Part shown: in pieces, positions 13,701 through 23,350 of the stretch
Position numbering within the stretch: position 1 is the stretch's first letter
Layout of the letters: the number at the start of each line of letters is the position of its first letter
Source: Apoda limacodes
Taxonomy: Eukaryota; Arthropoda; Insecta; Lepidoptera; Limacodidae
DNA length: 64,000 nt
Assembly: GCA_946406115.1 (NCBI GenBank)
Contig: OX291549.1
Span: 20,545,901 to 20,609,900, forward strand
Reading direction: 5' to 3'
Program-made: the position numbers and the translations under genes
Notes under the pieces: generated by a model
Databases searched by the model: none
Seen by the model: the letters and a program-made list of their open reading frames with translations, nothing else
Told to the model about the DNA's origin: nothing

Positions 13701-16700
13701 ACGTACCGTCAACTATTTCAAATTGATTATATGGCTTACTATACATTCCAATAAAAATTCTGCGGAAGAATTGAGTTTTATTCCAAAGTTCCAATACAGC
13801 GTCAGCTTCACATTCATTTTCAGGATAAAATAAATTGGTTCCCTCTTTGACACAGGTTTCATTTGCATCTTTCCACGTTTTAAATGTTGTGTGAACTTTG
13901 TACAAACTTTGAGTAGCATTAAGATAGGTGTAATCCTTTTGAAGATCTTTTTTATCTGGTGAAGTAATATTATAGAGGAATCTTTTAAAATGTACACTAA
14001 TTTATACTGTCACATAATGAAGAATTAAATAAAAGTTACCTTTAGGTTGGTTCCAGGTTATTTCATTAAAACTTGTGATTTTCTTACATATGAACGGAAT
14101 TTTTTTACTGAATTCATTATTATTATAAAGTAAAACAACGCTTTTTTCTTCGCTAGTTTTGTCCTTTGATTGTTCTGGATGCAAATCACTGTATAACTCC
14201 CATATTGGGCGAGCTAAAACAAGACTCCAAACATATATGATTTAAATTGATATACTGTTGTGGTGTACAAACAGTGTACTAAACAGTAGCAAGAAAGTAA
14301 GTTGACAATAATGGTTTTATTATATACGTTATAGAATTATCACTAATAATTATTATTTTGAATCAATAAATGTACCTACCATCAACATTTGCAAACATTT
14401 CTTTTGTAGGACTAGACACATTAGTATTAAATACCCATCGGATAAGCAGTCTTTGACTCCAAATGTCAAGCAGAGCGTATGTTTCACATTCATTCACAGG
14501 ATAGAATAAAACTGCATTTTCTGACACACAAGTATAGTTGGCATCATCCCAACTGCTATAATTTGGATGAATTTTGTATAAACATTTCGTTTCTTCCAAA
14601 TATTTATAATCTTCTGACAGACTAGTGATAGGTTCTACAACTGTAGTAAGAGCTGGTGATGAAACTGAAAATAAAAATGAAACTGAGAGATTTAACACAG
14701 GTGTAATAAGTTTACAATTATATTAAAGGTTAATGTGTAACTAAATGTTAATTAGACGAATTTAAAATAATAATTTTTAGGATTCCGTACCCAAGAGTAA
14801 AGAACGGAACCCTATTACTAAGACTCTGCGGTCCGTCCGTCCGTCCGTCTGTCACCAGGCTGTATCTCATGAACCGTGATAGTTAGACAATTGAAATTTT
14901 CACAGAAGATGCCGCTATAACAACAAATACTAAAAAACAGAATAAAAAAATATTTAAGGGGCCATAACGGCAACAGGTAGACGCTTAAAATATTCACAGA
15001 ATATTTAGTTATATACTTTATTTAAATATAAATTATTAAATTAAAATAAAACAAATATTTAAGGGGAGATCCCATACATCAAACGTGATTTTTTTGCCGT
15101 TTTTATAGATAATGGTAGAAAACCCTTTGTGCGAGAGTCCGACTCGCACTTGGCCGATTTTTAAGCAGAGCTACTCATATTGAATTTCTGCACACAATGA
15201 AGCAAACAAAATTGGTTTACGGCATGCGTAAAATAACATTTATAAATATGATATGTATGCTTTCATAATATGGATTAAGAATTTGATGAAAATTGTAAAA
15301 TAAAAAAATATAACTCAACAAAAATAAAACTTTTGCCATAGTTATCTGATTTCATACAAAAACTTACATTGAATTCTAAATATAATCACAATTAAAGATA
15401 TAACGCGTTAACTTTATTTCCAGTGTGAAAGCGCAGAAAGTCGCCTATTTATATAGACGTATAAAACCTAACATTACCTCATCATCAGAGGTTGTAGTAC
15501 CTACTATATATTTAACATTTTTCATAGAAGTCATGACTACACTCTTTTGCCAGTATCAATTGAGCAAACGTATGTTTAGTAGGAATTTGACTAAATATCT
15601 CAGATTTCTGGTGAGTTTTGACAAATGTTTGTTTTGTTCTTAATTCTTAAAGGCATGAAATGTAAAATAAAGTATTACTCATCTATAAAGATTTCGAATT
15701 CAGGTAAAACTGCCTATAATCTGACGACCTTATCAACCTGTTTTGTACAAGCGGAAATAAGACTTAATAAATTAACAGTTATCAAGTTAATAATCACATA
15801 TGGTAATCTTCATGGCTGTGACTACGAGAAAAGTTGCTAAAGTGTTTACTTACTAGTTTCAAGTACATCACAAAGTGCATCAGATTCTATTATCTTCTTA
15901 CATATGAAGGGAAATTTCATGTCACAGCGGTGGTCATTCAATGTGCCTTCAAGAAATAGTAATACACAATCCTCATTTTTGTTTACGTTGTTAGGTTCTC
16001 CTGGACGCCATTTATTATATACCTCACTTATTAGGCGACCTAAAACATTTTCGTTTTCAGGTGAACGCTAATCAAACTTCAGTGCTTTAAACTTCTATAT
16101 TTTATTTTTTATATTTTATTGCTATTTACTAAAGTCACAAAAAGCATACTCTCCTACGTTCATGAAATTTCATTGAATTATAAATTACCAGAGTTTTTGT
16201 TGGTTTCCTACATTTTCTTAATTTAATGGAAACTTTGGTGGTTTAGTGATATACTAGCATGTAATAGATAAATATGCTTTTTGCGACTGTAGTGAATACT
16301 GATGCAAGATAATAACGCTTTTTTAAGTACGATTCGTGTTTGAGCGGATTTTGCAATGTGTGAAAGGAAATTGAATCGACTATCAAGTTGAATTTCATAT
16401 TCGCACGCAATATACAAAGCCGGGAACCCGGTCAGCTGCGCTTGGCTCCACGCGTATGCGACGACAGCGCTCGGCTACCATCGCGTTCTGACGGCTCTAT
16501 TTATCTACCGCCGCCTACGCTCGGGTCGGGTATGTAACATGTATGTAACCACCAGCAATACCACGTTCTATTCTACATTTTTTTTTAATTAAATTACGCC
16601 ACGTCAACACGGTAGGTAGGACTGAAACTGTCTGCGACATTGAAGCACTACAGTCATTCGGTGGAAATCGTAGCGAATGTTTATAGTTTTTGTTCATTTT

Positions 16701-19700
16701 GATTACTTACCATCAATTGTTTCAAATTTTTCTCTATCCGTTTTGGAGATACCAATGAAGATATCAGTAATAGGCTGAGTTTGTTTCAAAAAATCTAAAA
16801 CTGTTTTTGCTTCGCATTCATTTTCTGGAAAGAATAAACTAGCTCCTTCTTCGGCACAAGTTCTATTGGCATCCTTCCACTTACGAGTTATCGTATGTAT
16901 TTTGTACAAACTTTGAGTATTTTCAAGATATGTGTAATCTTTACGGAAGTTAACTTGTGATTCATCTGTAATATTAATAAAATTGAAACAACAAACAACA
17001 TAACAAACAAAATAAATTATCCTAAAATTGGCCCAGCCCCTACAATGAATTCGCTTAAAATTAACGAAACAATAGTATCTAGATCTCGCAATCTCGCAAA
17101 TGTCATTATGCTTACTACGGCTAATATAACAATAAAAAGTCAGTTTAACAGTGTATAGTTGTTATTCCTCATCAAAATTCTGCAACTTAACCTAAATAAT
17201 AATAAATCTATAGTTTTTACACTTAATAATTTGCGGATAACTAACCTTTTTCAGTTTTATCACAAACAGAACTTCCCAAATTGTCTTCTGATTTTTTCTT
17301 ACATATAAAAGGAATAGTCATGCTGCATTGATCATCATATAAAGTACTATTACGCATAAGAACAACACAACCTTCATTATCGTTTAAATTATTTGGTTCA
17401 CCTGGACTCCAGTTATTATATATTTCGCTCATTGGCCGGCCTGGAAATTAAAACATAAGTTATAACGAGGATGAAAAGAATGTGTGTAGAAACACGATAG
17501 ATTTGTTGTTAATGCTGATGTTATTAAAGCGTTGTTTAGAAATTCATGTTTCTTACAGTGTGAATTATTGTAGATTATTGTTAAAAACTGAAAATTTATT
17601 GTGTAAAGTAGCACTGCAATTACTAATTTTACATTCTCCAATTTCCACGCGGGGGAAACCCATATTTTTACTCATTCTGAATCATAACTGAATCTCCAAA
17701 AATTATAAAGCCTAAAATTAAAATTTGGCATGTATGTGTGTTTCTTTTGGTTTGTTTTTTCGGAATTTCACCACTGCCGATATCTTAGATATTTTAAAGA
17801 AAAACCACTACATAACATGCATGGTAAAAAAGGTAACCGCTATTGTAAGACATTACCGACGGGTTTATAAATTTACATGTAGCTAAACACCTATTTCAAA
17901 ATCGTTTGTTACCGCTGGATCCAGAAAAAATAGATAAGCATTAAAATTACCTATGTATCACGAAATATCTAGTTTCTACAGGATTACTTTTTAATATACT
18001 TTACAAATAGTTTTTATTCCTTTAGTCTTTGCTTTTTTTATTTAACTAAAACAAGTGACCAACATTGTCTTTACAACGCTGCTACAATGACCGTCCATTT
18101 CCAGGACCATAAGACAAGTGCCATTCCGCTTCGTAGAGGTGTAAGACGGGGGGACGCCATATCCCCGAAACTGTTAATCAAAGCGTTAGAAGATGTCTTC
18201 AAAACCTTCGACTGGGCTGTCCAGGGCATAAACATAAACGGCAAATATATCGCACAAATAAGGTTTGCCAACGACATCGCTATTATGTCAGAGTCATAGG
18301 AAGAACTGAGCGCAATGTTGTACTCCCTACATGAATCCTCTCGACATCCGGAAGAGAACTAAAGTTACCGACATAGGTCGCAGAATTAGCAAGCTGAAGT
18401 GGCATTGGGCTGGCTACGTCTGTCGGAGGACCGATGGCCGATAGAGCCGACGTGTCCTAGAGTGGAGACCGCGTATGAGAAGGCGAAGCGTGTGGCATCC
18501 TCCAGCCCAGTGGACCAACGACCTTAAAAGGGAGGCTGGTGGTGGCTGGATGCCGAAGGCAGAGAGAGGACTGGGAGAAATGGTGCACCATAGAGGTAGC
18601 TCACGTCCAGTAGTGGACCACTATGAGCTGATATGATGATGATGATGAACATCTAAAATATTTTAGATGCCATTAGTTTAACAACAAAGCTACTGTAATT
18701 TGCTAACAGCCAACAGCTCTTATAAGTTTAAATCACCCAATTGGCACCAACCACTTAACAATCAAAGGAAACATGATCCAATCGAGTACCGATTTAATTA
18801 GTGTGCGGATATGTTACTATTAGAAAGACATATGTTATTTATCATATTAATTGTCTCTTATTTACAAAGATATAAATTAATAATAAATGTAAACAACTAA
18901 GGCAGTGAGAAGCGATCACCTTTTTGCAAAAAATACTTCTTACGACTTAATAATAAATATGAAAAATAGGGGAGATAAATATACTCCTATTGATTGCAGC
19001 AGGGCGATCAATAAATAAGAACTTCCCTAATTAGGCACTAGGACAATGTTTTGTCCAAAGATGACTTATACGTCTAGATACCGTGTTTAGGCACACAAAA
19101 CGAGCCGATCCGAGGACCTGAATTTTCAGGTACTTGCCGTCAACACTACATCATACGTAATCTGTACGTCGACGCGAACTGTGCTCCCGCGTAAAGTAAT
19201 AAAAATTACGATTTGTGCAATAAAATCGTGTAGAAACTATTACAACAAAGGGTTAATTAAATAATATCACTTTTCACAAATTATTACACTAATCTGCTTG
19301 CTATATTTGAGTTACAAACTAAGTTTTTAAAATAATTGTTCGCAAAACAAACAACAAATGTTTTTCTGTCTGTGTTGCCAAGTCTGTAGGTACAAGTTAA
19401 GTAAGGCGAATACTGAAACGACAATACATATTTTCCACCTAACGTTACATTATTTCAGGTTGATAAAGTATTTATGTATTGATGAGCCCTGTGACACACC
19501 GTATCTATAGAACGTAAGCCTTTACCCTAGATTTCTGCAATTTTTAAATAAAAAAAAAACATAACAGTTAGATATAAATTTCAATAGAAAAAGTAGTATC
19601 AGGTATTTTATGAACTACGAAATTAATTAATTACCGTATCCTGCAACGAACTGTAACGTTACAGTTTGGACTATTTATATAAAATTTCCACTTTAATTAC

Positions 19701-22700
19701 CTAATACTAGATACTTTATAAGCAAGACGGTGTACGCACACGCGTCATTGTGTGTGTAAAATTAAAGGGCTGTCTTATTTTCATGTGCCAGCGATACCTG
19801 GTCGGTCAAAGGCGCACGCACAGCTACATGGGTGAATTTAATCTTGATTTTATGAATTAAATTACTTTCTAAGAACTTTTACTTACTTACTACGAATCAA
19901 ATCGATTGTAATTTGTATTATTTGCGTAATATTCTGTGACGTCAATCAGTAATATAAGTTATTCAATCACAACGTTACACCTAAATAACAATTATAATGT
20001 ACTTATGATTTTTGTTTAATATTCTTCTGAAAACTAATAATATGTCATACTAAAACCTTTAAATTTTATTAATTAATTTTTAAATATCATATCATCTCCT
20101 ATTTCTTTACATTTCCTATTTAAATTGAGATTAAACTACTCTCTAGTTTATTGATTAAAATCCCTAATCTTTTCCTTACCCGAGGGGTCCCGACGGAGCC
20201 CTATTGCTTAGCCTACGCTGATCTTCAGAGAGCTCGGAGTAGGCAAAAGCCTCAAATTTTCTTAGAATATGTGTTATATAGGCGGGTTTCCTAACTAATA
20301 ATAGAAATATAAAAGTAAAAACTAAATATTTAGGAGGGCTTAAATTTTAGCTGTAATCACAAGTATGAAATTAATAATAGATATAAATTGAGAAAATTGT
20401 ACACATTTAATTAATAGCATTGTGATTCGATTCTTGCGGTTTTGCGCGGCCGCTCTTACAATATTAGAAATGCCGCTTTCGCAAAATAAATTTAGTAATT
20501 ATTCTAATATTTACGTGTTGAATGTGCTCTATGCTCTCTATGCGCGCATTCAATCTATTTGTTGACCGAAAATCAATGCGCGTTACGTTAAATATGGTGA
20601 CACTTACGGTCCGCATTCAACGCATTGGCTGCACAAGCTCAGGAGGTGGAGTGGATGTTCCTCAAAAAAAGCGAACAGCTATTTTGTTTGTTGACATTTG
20701 GCAAACAAAACGATTACATTGGCTCTAAGATGCGATTGATTTCTGTGTTGAAAAAATCTTGTCAACAAAACACGGCTATTGTCACATGGCGGGACCTATG
20801 AATAACGTACACGGCGAAGACATAGGAGAAGGACAGATTTTATTTTGTGCATCCATCTATATTTTAGTACTACAGTATACAATATTTGGAACCTACTTTA
20901 AGGTTTTAACATCCATTACATGGCCATGGTCAACGGATTGCTACCTTCATAGCAAAGGTTTACGTTCTATCTTAATATATGCAATGTGTCATCGAGCGAA
21001 AATAAATTATAGTATCGAATAAAAGTAAGAACTCCCCAATTTGGGGTAATCATTTTAAGATTGGTAACACCGAAACTACGCACACAGATGTAAAATTGAT
21101 AGTTGTATCAGCTGATTTACACTCACATTGATAGCAAAATGGCTCGCAATGCTCAGTTTGTTGTTGTTTCAGACACGTAATAGACGTGTAAGTCATCTTT
21201 GGTTGACCAAAATAAGATAAAGATTGCATGTAGCAAGACAAATGTTGCAATTTCGGGCAATGAGGCTCAACAAGATATTATAGTCACGTACCGTCGATGG
21301 ATTCAAACGATCCTACAGTTGAACTTGATATTCCAATAAAGATCTTTCGGAAAAGTTGCGTTTTATTCCAAAATTCAGTCACTACTTTTGCTTCACATTT
21401 ATTCTTCGGGTAAAATAAACTAGCTCCTTCCTTGACACAAGTATCGTTTGCGTTATTCCACGTCATAAAGTCAGTGTGTATTTTGTAAAAACTTTTAGTG
21501 TCGTTGATATAGGTATATCCTTTTATATTATAATCTTTTTCTGTGAAAAAGTAAACATATAAATTTATGTAAAACATTTTAGTAAAAAGTAAATTATCAA
21601 AGTAAAATTAAATATGATACTCCTACTTACTTGTTTCAGTTTTATTGCTAGATATTTCAATTTCAACCATCTTTTTGCATAGAAAAGGAAAGTTTTTGGT
21701 AAACTGATCATTTTCATTTACTTCCGAAACAAGTACTACGTTTTTCACATCACTAGTTTCGTTTTTTGATTCTGGATTCCAAGAATTATATAACTCCCAT
21801 ATCGGATAAGCTGAAAACCAATTAACCTAATATTACAGGCAGGAACTATATACCTATAAATAATAAATCTATAGAACAAAGCAGAATTACTCTCATACGG
21901 TCCAGTTTTGGTCATATTGGTCACTTTTGATAGTTCAACAATCATCAATTTAAACAGAATTAGGTAAACAAACAATTAACTTATGTAGCATTTGTTCAAT
22001 TATTTTTTTAATAATTCTTAGAGTAAATCGTCTTTAGAAACATTTGTCTATATGCTCATGTTGTTTTTGTCTTTCTATCCTTAAATTATTTATTCAAAGT
22101 TATGTCTAAATAAAATATTTTTTTAGTTCAAACAAACTAAGAGATAAAATACTTTTCGCTCTTATACCTGCAGTAGTAATTGCAACATATGTTACAAAAT
22201 TTTACGTATATATTAAGATACGGACTAAATATTTTTACAAAAAATAAATATTCTTTTTAGGTAAAGATATTAGTTATATCAGTCAGACAGTTTTTTTATT
22301 TATTCATAGACATAAGAACAAACAAGCTTATTTTCTTATGCAGATCTTATAAATACCAACATCATAGGCGTCATCATATATCTTCTGAGCGGCGCGCGGC
22401 GTTGCAATTTTATAGGAAAACCTAATTTTAGCATAAAATGCCGTTTCGTTCAAGCGTAGCTGATAATTTCAGTGGCTCTATTATTGTTTAAACGAAACAC
22501 GTTTGACAGCTGTCAAAAAGTAGCGCAAAATATCCACCTCCCATTATAGGTTTTTGGTAGCAATATTTCTTAGCATTACTGCTTAGACGAAACATTAAAA
22601 GTCAAAATTAGATTTTGCTACCAAAAGCTAATAAAACGCAAACCGCTAACAATTCTGCTACGAAGTAGTTAGACGGAACACCCTACGTACCTACTACTTT

Positions 22701-23350
22701 TTATCTAAATAAATAAATTATCTCTAAATAACTCATTGGATATAGAGGTCGATGCGCTAAAAATCCTTCTTCTCCTCTGATTCCCATCATTATACCTACA
22801 AGAATTTCAAAGATTTCAAGGTGTAGCAATGTGGTTATTGCTAGCCAAGCCAACTGAATTAAAACGCTTTTGTTAATGAAGGTGTAAGTTTTTTACCTCG
22901 TTTGAGGACACAAAACATAAAACTCCTTTCCGAACTACTACTTTAAATAGTTACCTACAGTAGCAGTAAGTACCTAGTATTATTACTTATATATCATTAC
23001 TTAGAAATAACAGGAAGTGGTTATGTTGTTACAAGTGAACGTTTAATAATGGTAAAATAATACATATTAGCATTATTTTGAATACATACCGTCGATATCT
23101 TCGAACATTTCTTCGGTGGGACTTAAATCATTTGAAATAAAGACCCAACGGTAAAGTAGAGTTAGATTCCAAAATTTTACGACTGCTTTTGATTCATGTT
23201 CGTCTACAGGATAAAATAGACTGGCTCCTTCTGAAACACAAGTCTTGTTCGCATCTTCCCAACTGCTGTAGTTTGGATAAATTTTGTAGGAATTATTTGT
23301 TTCTTCCAAATAATTGTAATCATCTTGTAAACTGGTAACAGGTTCTTCAC
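1046..23350 (-). CDS. Gene L1: second multi-CTLD C-type lectin, paralogue of L2, both ends missing
   Basis: Nineteen minus-strand exons of the same two-exon CTLD design, all phase 1: 23090-23350, 21631-21810, 21292-21540, 17246-17440, 16711-16965, 15854-16039, 14380-14664, 14040-14213, 13707-13955, 12831-13034, (9744-10001 broken), 6361-6618, 6055-6252, 4848-5105, 3652-3849, 2995-3261, 2321-2503, 1502-1768 and 1046-1240. Without the broken exon they give about 4.06 kb (about 1,350 codons) in one frame. The last exon in view ends with a GTAAG donor, so the gene continues below base 1. The first exon in view has a good acceptor (CACCAG), so at least one upstream exon, probably the signal-peptide exon, must lie above 23350; I could not find it. 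If the broken exon is skipped, strict A/B alternation is restored. L1 lies downstream of L2 on the same strand and is probably an old tandem duplicate. Whether both are expressed cannot be seen here. Confidence 0.85.
2321..3261 (-). CDS. L1 module 9: CTLD, EPN type, without the extra Cys pair (exon A 2995-3261, exon B 2321-2503)
   Basis: Exon A (267 b; acceptor AACAG, donor G|GTTAGT) has D-E-Q-Y-K-F-L-T-K, Y-K-I-H, W-E-D-A-K-E-I-C and P-E-D-E-F-E-K (Cys replaced by Phe), plus an extended loop before I-F-E-T-V-D-G. Exon B (183 b; donor G|GTAAGG) has W-G-R-G-E-P-N-N, G-C-V-V-L, L-N-D-D-H-C, F-A-F-M-C-K-K, a T-V-D linker and no linker Cys. Loss of both extra Cys, F-A-F and the T-V-D linker all match L2 module 6, so the two are likely equivalents across the gene duplication. 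Confidence 0.87.
3327..3600 (+). mobile_element. tRNA-derived SINE, family S1, copy 1
   Basis: The 5' end resembles a tRNA promoter: GGTGGCCTAGGGG (box A-like) and GGTTCGAACC (box B, 3375-3384). The body then shares TCTCACAAG-like and CCCAAATCACCCTCGGTGAG blocks with copies at 27279-27575 and 49112-49412. It fills most of the 390-b intron between exon B of L1 module 8 and exon A of module 9. Confidence 0.75.
3652..5105 (-). CDS. L1 module 8: CTLD, EPN type (exon A 4848-5105, exon B 3652-3849)
   Basis: Exon A (258 b; acceptor TTTAG, donor G|GTAATT) has E-F-R-K-D-Y-T-Y-I-E-E, W-L-E-A-K-K-M-C, A-E-D-N-C-E-A, sequon W-N-K-T and V-F-L-G-I-S. It is nearest in sequence to module 7. Exon B (198 b; donor G|GTAAGT) begins G-I-S-I-R instead of G-R-P, then W-S-L-G-E-P-N-N, D-C-V-V-L, L-H-D-D-H-C (ND Asn replaced by His), L-P-Y-I-C-K-K-K and linker Cys I-C-N-K-T-E. 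A LINE 3' end sits in the intron. Confidence 0.87.
4060..4540 (+). mobile_element. Non-LTR retrotransposon 3' end (Jockey-like), decayed
   Basis: The plus strand encodes S-H-R-T-G-F-M-S-N-Y-F, then with a stop and frame breaks L-P-D-N-I-K and N-K-F-K-D-S-V-Y-K-Y-Y-L, the pattern at the C-terminus of many insect non-LTR polyproteins. A short 3' tail ends in GCAATAAAGTG and a TAAA repeat. It is inserted antisense to L1. Confidence 0.6.
5450..5765 (+). repeat. Interspersed repeat tail, family B copy
   Basis: Fragment with TTTCATCGAAATCGACTCAG, then GGTAACAG..AGAC and CACTTTCGCATTTCTAATAT. Similar tails occur at 30340-30615 and 46870-47080, each with RGACAAACAGAC- and TTTATAATAT-like endings. 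Confidence 0.5.
6055..6618 (-). CDS. L1 module 7: CTLD, EPN type (exon A 6361-6618, exon B 6055-6252)
   Basis: Exon A (258 b; acceptor TGCAG, donor G|GTAAGT) has [26 protein letters not shown] and V-F-V-G-I-S-S. Exon B (198 b; donor T|GTAAGT) has a Phe for the usual Trp in F-H-P-G-E-P-N-N-S-N, N-C-L-K-F, F-N-D-D-R-C, H-F-I-C-K-K-K and linker Cys I-C-D-I-S-E. The intron between the halves is only 108 b, the shortest in the array. Confidence 0.88.
6619..9743. other. L1 intron lacking the expected exon B
   Basis: Between exon A at 9744 and exon A at 6361 an exon B should occur. Apart from the recombinase remnant I find no W-x-P-G-E-P-N-N, ND-C or F-I-C-K coding block on the minus strand. At 9040-9052 a short I-D-G-like sequence with GTACGT resembles the end of an exon A but nothing lectin-like precedes it. 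Confidence 0.6.
7185..8304 (-). pseudogene. Tyrosine-recombinase-like gene remnant (Crypton/KIAA1958-like)
   Basis: Minus-strand pieces lie in the correct order for one gene. A start at 8304 gives M-S-T-N-T-S; a piece near 8190-8030 has F-M-A-Y-F-K-E-L-S-S-K-Y-K-P-S, like the SAM-like core-binding domain; near 7800-7580 there is K-K-P-R-S-F-T-I-H-G and D-R-F-F-L-N-Y-Q-N-G; then A-T-L-L-D-N-S-G and L-K-R-H-G-G-W (7460-7520), the end of the catalytic domain. Stops and frameshifts separate the pieces, and the catalytic Tyr region after G-G-W is degenerate. Families with this signature move or once moved as Crypton-type elements; that family name is from recognition of motifs only. It sits in the interval where L1 lost an exon B. 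Confidence 0.7.
9744..10001 (-). pseudogene. L1 module 6: dead exon A with in-frame TGA, partner exon B missing
   Basis: A 258-b exon A with normal borders (acceptor CTACAG, donor G|GTATGT) reads N-F-R-N-D-Y-T-Y-L-A-D-T, Y-K-I-H, W-L-D-S-K-E-V-C, F-F-P-E-N-K-C-E-A-N, then TGA at 9835-9837, then V-L-L-Y-W-S-E-T and F-E-T-I-D. Elsewhere this codon is usually Thr (N-T-V-L). No exon B can be found in the 3.1 kb down to the next exon A at 6618. If included, this exon would end the protein; if skipped, exon B of module 5 joins exon A of module 7 in frame. A sequencing or assembly error in one base could explain the stop but not the lost exon B. Confidence 0.85.
10950..11440 (-). mobile_element. Non-LTR reverse transcriptase fragment
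   Basis: Read on the minus strand from 11440: G-P-P-G-L-F-N-L-Y-I-N, I-D-E-L-S-S-S-E-V, I-R-Y-A-Y-D-M-V-L (Y-A-D-D box with Asp replaced by Tyr), then F-K-Y-L-G-Y-R-V-S-E-D and E-R-E-R-R-A-L-A, and S-R-R-F-A-R-C-S-K-E-V-K. Several frameshifts and stops show it is dead. It is inserted sense to L1. The adjoining 10624-10875 may be a different repeat fragment. Confidence 0.75.
11441..12830. other. L1 intron, no recognisable gene
   Basis: AT-rich sequence with several short chance reading frames on both strands; none has lectin or transposase motifs that I recognise. Confidence 0.5.
12831..13955 (-). CDS. L1 module 5: CTLD with QPD motif (exon A 13707-13955, exon B 12831-13034)
   Basis: Exon A (249 b; acceptor CACCAG, donor G|GTACGT) has L-Q-K-D-Y-T-Y-L-N-A, W-K-D-A-N-E-T-C-V-K-E-G, P-E-N-E-C-E-A, sequon W-N-K-T and F-R-R-I-F-I-G. 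Exon B (204 b; donor G|GTAAGT) has [29 protein letters not shown] and linker Cys A-C-N-K-P. It is the only QPD domain in L1; by family knowledge QPD predicts galactose-type rather than mannose-type binding. Confidence 0.88.
14040..14664 (-). CDS. L1 module 4: non-canonical CTLD without sugar loop (exon A 14380-14664, exon B 14040-14213)
   Basis: Exon A (285 b; acceptor TTTCAG, donor G|GTAGGT) has [28 protein letters not shown] and P-V-N-E-C-E-T. Exon B (174 b; donor G|GTAACT) has A-R-P-I-W-E-L-Y-S, then no EPN, S-V-V-L in place of x-C-V-V-L, no ND-C loop, I-P-F-I-C-K-K and no linker Cys. It has gained a Cys in T-K-C-L-Y-K, which could pair with N-E-C-E in place of the missing linker Cys. The intron between the halves is only 166 b. 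It is the twin of module 1. Confidence 0.85.
14779..15162 (+). repeat. Interspersed repeat, family C
   Basis: It begins GATTCCGTACCCAAGAG and ends GAGTCCGACTCGCACTTGGC, a head and tail that I know as common in lepidopteran genomes. A trinucleotide-rich GTCCGTCCGTCC run lies near 14830. Truncated relatives with the same CTCGCACTTGGCC tail occur near 49440-49467. Confidence 0.6.
15854..16965 (-). CDS. L1 module 3: CTLD, EPN type (exon A 16711-16965, exon B 15854-16039)
   Basis: Exon A (255 b; donor G|GTAAGT) has [31 protein letters not shown] and I-F-I-G-I-S. Exon B (186 b; donor A|GTAAGT) has [28 protein letters not shown] and linker Cys L-C-D-V-L-E-T. The start of exon A matches the dead exon A of module 6 (S-Q, V-N-F-R, L-F-F-P-E-N). 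Confidence 0.88.
17246..21540 (-). CDS. L1 module 2: CTLD, EPN type (exon A 21292-21540, exon B 17246-17440)
   Basis: Exon A (249 b; acceptor TCACAG, donor G|GTACGT) has G-Y-T-Y-I-N-D-T, Y-K-I-H, W-N-N-A-N-D-T-C-V-K-E-G, P-K-N-K-C-E-A and the sequon W-N-K-T, with F-R-K-I-F-I-G. Exon B (195 b; acceptor TCCAG, donor G|GTTAGT) has [27 protein letters not shown] and linker Cys V-C-D-K-T-E. Its exon A is clearly related to that of module 5 (N-A-N/D-A-N, C-V-K-E-G, F-R-K/R-I-F-I-G). The 3.9-kb intron holds an RTE fragment. Confidence 0.87.
18060..18645 (+). mobile_element. RTE-type LINE 3' fragment
   Basis: Plus-strand coding I-P-L-R-R-G-V-R-R-G-D-A-I-S-P-K-L and I-R-F-A-N-D-I-A-I-M (A-D-D box changed to A-N-D), followed by broken frames with W-V-D- and D-R-x-x-W-x-like blocks and a 3' ATGATGATGATG tail, typical of RTE elements. 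It is antisense to L1 and dead. Confidence 0.8.
18646..21280. other. L1 intron, no recognised element
   Basis: No lectin exon on the minus strand. Open frames on the plus strand at 20522-20728 and 20759-21022 have no motif I can name. The region may contain old repeats, but I cannot identify any. Confidence 0.45.
21631..23350 (-). CDS. L1 module 1: non-canonical CTLD without sugar loop (exon A 23090-23350, exon B 21631-21810)
   Basis: Exon A (261 b; acceptor CACCAG, donor G|GTATGT) has D-D-Y-N-Y-L-E-E, Y-K-I-Y-P-N-Y-S-S-W, D-A-N-K-T-C, F-Y-P-V-D-E-H-E-S (extra Cys replaced by His) and several N-x-S/T sequons. Exon B (180 b; acceptor TTTCAG, donor A|GTAAGT) has A-Y-P-I-W-E-L-Y-N-S-W-N-P-E, then N-V-V-L and F-P-F-L-C-K-K. 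The EPN motif, both loop Cys (before V-V-L and in the ND-C loop) and the linker Cys are all absent. The reading frame is open, so this is a folded-core CTLD that has lost the Ca/sugar site, not a pseudo-exon. Close relative: L1 module 4. Confidence 0.85.

Noticed and set aside
16417..16520. GC-rich patch considered as a promoter or CpG island
   Set aside because: It lies inside an L1 intron, is about 100 b long and shows no start site; it is more likely a repeat fragment.
20522..21022. Two plus-strand ORFs in an L1 intron
   Set aside because: No family resemblance, no splice signals linked to them, and their length is within chance expectation.
22430..22690. Possible MITE with inverted TTTTGGTAGCAA and TTGCTACCAAAA
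   Set aside because: The outer ends match only weakly and no target-site duplication could be seen; not enough support for a feature.
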